64,000 nucleotides of DNA from Akkermansia sp. GTDB lineage: Bacteria; Verrucomicrobiota; Verrucomicrobiia; Verrucomicrobiales; Akkermansiaceae. A model generated the notes under the pieces. That model was not told the DNA's origin. It did not search any database and worked only from the letters and a program-made list of their open reading frames with translations. Positions 63,497 to 64,000 of the stretch are shown here, in pieces (position 1 is the first letter of the stretch; every line of letters starts with the position of its first letter). The position numbers were made by a program, and so were the translations under genes. The stretch is from the NCBI GenBank assembly GCA_017555205.1, contig JAFZGW010000033.1:62001-126000 (forward strand), written 5' to 3'.

Positions 63497-63647
63497 GCCG
63501 AGGAACATGGCCACAAGCCAGCCCCGCCCGCAAATCGGGCGGCCTTCATGCAGCCTGCCCGGCGTATTTTTCGCCGCGGATAGAACGGACGAGACTGCAG
63601 GGAGGTGAGGAAGAACAGTCCGCTCACAATATACAAGAAACACAAAT
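63497..63647 (+). promoter_or_regulatory. Long structured spacer before rplT
   Basis: 151 bases between rpmI and rplT. It can fold a GC hairpin CCGCCCG-CAAAT-CGGGCGG, a GGCG-UAUUUUU-CGCC hairpin and a CGGAC...GUCCG stem enclosing a GGGAGGUGAGG tract. It may be an L20-type autoregulatory leader, but I cannot match it to a known class. Confidence 0.45.
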
Positions 63648-64000
63648 ATGGCACGTGCTACAAATGGGCCGGCTTCTCGCGCCCGCCGCAAGCGCATCCT
63701 GCTTCGCGCCAAGGGTTTCCGCGGTTTCCGCAGCAAGCTCTATCGCTACGCAAAGGATGCTGTTTACAAAGCATGGCAGTATGAGTACCGCGACCGCAAG
63801 AAGAGGAAGGGTCAATTCCGCCGCTTGTGGACCGCTCGTATCTCCGCCGCCGTGCGCCCCCTTGGTCTTACATACTCTCGTTTCATGGAGGGTCTGAAGG
63901 CCGCCAACGTCGTACTGGATCGCAAGTCCCTCGCCGAATTGGCTATCGCCAACCCCGAGGCATTCAAGGCCGTTTTCGAACTGGCTAAGAAGGCAATCGA
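63648..64000 (+). CDS. rplT: 50S ribosomal protein L20, truncated by the window edge
   Basis: ATG 63648 (MARATNGPASRARRKRILLR), open to the right edge; about 117 residues visible, nearly the whole protein. L20 features: LRAKGFRGFRSKLYRYAKDA, YEYRDRKKRKGQFRRLW, GLTYSRFMEGLKAANV, and the C-terminal ELAIANPEAFKAVFELAKKA. Binds 23S rRNA early in assembly; in other bacteria it represses its own operon. Confidence 0.96.
   Translation, partial: MARATNGPASRARRKRILLRAKGFRGFRSKLYRYAKDAVYKAWQYEYRDRKKRKGQFRRLWTARISAAVRPLGLTYSRFMEGLKAANVVLDRKSLAELAIANPEAFKAVFELAKKAI

Noticed and set aside
63590..63640. GAGGUGAGGAAGAACAGUCC resembling the conserved start of RNase P RNA
   Set aside because: Only a few bases match; the remaining conserved regions of RNase P RNA are absent in the 151-base gap.

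Overview
The window looks like chromosomal DNA from a Gram-negative member of the PVC group, most likely Verrucomicrobiota of the Akkermansia type. The evidence is: lipid A acyltransferase-like and YajC genes (two membranes), giant surface proteins ending in PEP-CTERM sorting tails, chlamydial Pmp-like GGAI/FxxN repeats, many secreted solenoid-repeat proteins (Sel1, HEAT, ankyrin), and MenA for menaquinone. This assignment is inference from gene content, with no database search behind it.

Layout. 1-3180: end of leuS, a secreted unknown, and hisG-hisIE. 3375-6469: trmB-tgt-yajC, then aroE. 6553-13453: secreted proteins (Sel1 repeats, 3D domain, HEAT plus thioredoxin-like fold). 13540-22813: a previously mobile segment with inverted IS4-type remnants at its two ends, a 9-bp direct repeat immediately outside, and one cargo gene of about 7.8 kb for a giant PEP-CTERM/autotransporter-repeat surface protein, frameshifted near its 3' end. 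22819-30059: recG, cell-wall amidase, a D,D-carboxypeptidase, and a lipoprotein/LPS operon with an acyltransferase-glycosyltransferase fusion. 30140-43759: housekeeping genes (argD, pyrC, menA, AlkD-like, BI-1, KH/R3H protein, GH36, alr, ppa, recQ, tatD). 43765-49968: a broken lipoprotein gene, a 16-repeat ankyrin protein, and an ABC importer joined to a GlcD-type oxidase. 50041-55583: HIT, GH31, cytosolic sensor kinase, and an AHCY-like dehydrogenase. 56574-60940: a tyrosine recombinase divergent from a 1391-residue Pmp-like PEP-CTERM protein, with a 17-bp inverted repeat framing the shared promoter region. 61076-64000: a membrane protein, a thioesterase, and rplS, rpmI and rplT.

Three signals stand out. 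First, the recombinase/inverted-repeat/surface-gene arrangement looks like a DNA-inversion switch in which the inverted repeat is itself the 17-bp spacer between the -35 and -10 boxes. Second, the transposon carries a giant surface protein and has a recognisable 9-bp target duplication next to the recG stop codon. Third, at least 17 genes have a -35/-10 pair whose -10 ends only 6-11 nt before the start codon, which predicts widespread leaderless mRNAs. In addition, tgt has lost all four canonical zinc ligands together.
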